Assembly (NCBI RefSeq): GCF_030851345.1 | Contig: NZ_JALPNU010000006.1 | Coordinates: forward strand, 1 to 64,000 | Origin: Marinifilum sp. D714 | GTDB taxonomy: Bacteria > Bacteroidota > Bacteroidia > Bacteroidales > Marinifilaceae | Direction of reading: 5' to 3' | Length of the DNA stretch: 64,000 bases | Shown: positions 63,366-64,000 of the stretch, one piece after another | How the letters are laid out: each line of letters begins with the position of its first letter | How positions within the stretch are numbered: the stretch's first letter is position 1 | Notes under the pieces: model-generated | Told to the model about the DNA's origin: nothing | What the model saw: only the letters and a program-made list of their open reading frames with translations | The model's database searches: none | Translations under genes and position numbers: made by a program

Positions 63366-64000
63366 ATGAAAACCTATTTTAAAATTCTATTAATTTCCGC
63401 CCTGTTTGCAACAGGATGTTCGCCTTCATACATGGGAGCTTCCCTTTATGATGACGATATTTATTATGACCCAAGCGATGCACCATTGATAGTGCAACAA
63501 GCAGAAAGTAAAACTGTGATTGCTAAAAAAGACAATCCACTAGCACCTGCTCAGGACAATAAGACAAAAGTAGTACCAGAAACAAAATCAAGTATTGCAC
63601 CAGCTGACAATCGTGATTTTTCTGAAATTCAAAAACAATACGCTGCAATTCTTCAGAACGATTCGATTGGCAGCGTGGACACATTGGTTTATCAGGCTGA
63701 AGAAACGGGTTATTATTATGGTGGTTTCACAGGATCTGAAAGCGACCGTGAAGAAGCTGAACGTTTAAGAGAAATGTATCCTCAAGGCTTTGGTTATTAC
63801 GATGGTAGTGGTTATAGCTTAGCAATGTGGTTAGCTGGAGATTCTGATTGGAATGTTTATGTGGATGGTGATAACGTTTGGTGGACACCAACATGGACCA
63901 ACTATCGTTATTACAATTCCTACAATTTCCATACTATGAGATATGGTAATTACTTTGCATACAATTATCCTTATGGATATTATTATCCAAGTTGGGGAAT
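63366..64000 (+). CDS. Lipoprotein, Tyr/Trp-rich, cut by the window edge
   Basis: An ATG at 63366 opens a frame that stays open to the end of the window (211 complete codons), so the gene is partial at its 3' end. Lipobox FATGC gives Cys18. After a Lys/Pro/Asp-rich linker the C-terminal half is dominated by Tyr, Trp, Gly and Asn (YNYPYGYYYP), the style of surface-attached low-complexity proteins of this phylum. A GGAGG sequence 8 bp before the ATG (63354-63358) is a true Shine-Dalgarno match, unusual here. Divergent from proS. Function unknown; similar Tyr-rich lipoproteins occur near gliding or T9SS genes but nothing here proves that. Confidence 0.75.
   Translation, partial: MKTYFKILLISALFATGCSPSYMGASLYDDDIYYDPSDAPLIVQQAESKTVIAKKDNPLAPAQDNKTKVVPETKSSIAPADNRDFSEIQKQYAAILQNDSIGSVDTLVYQAEETGYYYGGFTGSESDREEAERLREMYPQGFGYYDGSGYSLAMWLAGDSDWNVYVDGDNVWWTPTWTNYRYYNSYNFHTMRYGNYFAYNYPYGYYYPSWG

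Noticed and set aside
1-64000. tRNA or rRNA genes
   Set aside because: I found no cloverleaf with TTCGANNC-type T-loop in the intergenic gaps and no ribosomal RNA sequence.

Overview
The window is a low-GC chromosomal segment of a Bacteroidota bacterium. The evidence is two SusC/SusD outer-membrane uptake pairs, proteins with a C-terminal type IX secretion (T9SS) sorting domain, TAnnTTTG promoter -7 boxes, few Shine-Dalgarno sequences, a Na+-pumping methylmalonyl-CoA decarboxylase operon with its epimerase, and the short ProS form. A marine, facultatively anaerobic member of the Marinilabiliales (Marinifilum/Labilibaculum-like) is my inference, not something the sequence proves.

Layout. 1-100 is one end of an IS21-like element running off the left edge. 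390-11547 (minus strand) holds two SusCD operons whose SusC genes share almost identical 5' ends and upstream DNA, with a truncated gene remnant between them. 11927-14711 holds pepD, an HD-domain protein and a BFD-type [2Fe-2S] protein. 14896-19590 (minus) is mce-mmdA-mmdD-mmdC-mmdB, whose beta subunit carries an extra exported N-terminal domain; a small frameshifted membrane gene lies behind it. purL follows at 20102. 24069-33408 is a tandem duplication of a two-gene module: a small lipoprotein, then a very large secreted beta-propeller/PKD protein with a T9SS tail. 33504-37765 has a GH15 glycosidase divergent from a trehalose-6-P synthase/phosphatase fusion. 37917-41310 is nadB-nadC-nadA. 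41549 is a TPR histidine kinase. 43794-47657 is a cluster of mntP, a flavinylated periplasmic protein, a porin and a Cu/Zn-type permease with a metal-binding tail. 48018-51671 is a three-gene acyl-CoA (probably propionyl-CoA) carboxylase operon. 51735-63265 is mostly minus-strand housekeeping: S9-type hydrolase, tilS, pabB, a DUF6265-like lipoprotein, YhdH-type reductase with a divergent HxlR regulator, zinc alcohol dehydrogenase, pepT, a hypothetical protein and proS. A lipoprotein gene runs off the right edge.

How it fits together. The decarboxylase operon and the carboxylase operon can interconvert methylmalonyl-CoA and propionyl-CoA in opposite directions, one coupled to sodium export and the other to ATP. 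This fits a succinate/propionate metabolism. The trehalose genes suggest osmolyte metabolism, and PepD, PepT and the SusCD pairs fit peptide or glycan scavenging.

The non-genic signals most worth a second look are a degenerate array with an exact 21-bp period upstream of pabB (about 55863-56303) and a 165-bp nested inverted-repeat element between the S9 hydrolase and tilS (52898-53062). Also notable are the duplicated lipoprotein/propeller modules with an 828-bp internal repeat, and several small or broken genes. No tRNA, rRNA or CRISPR was seen.
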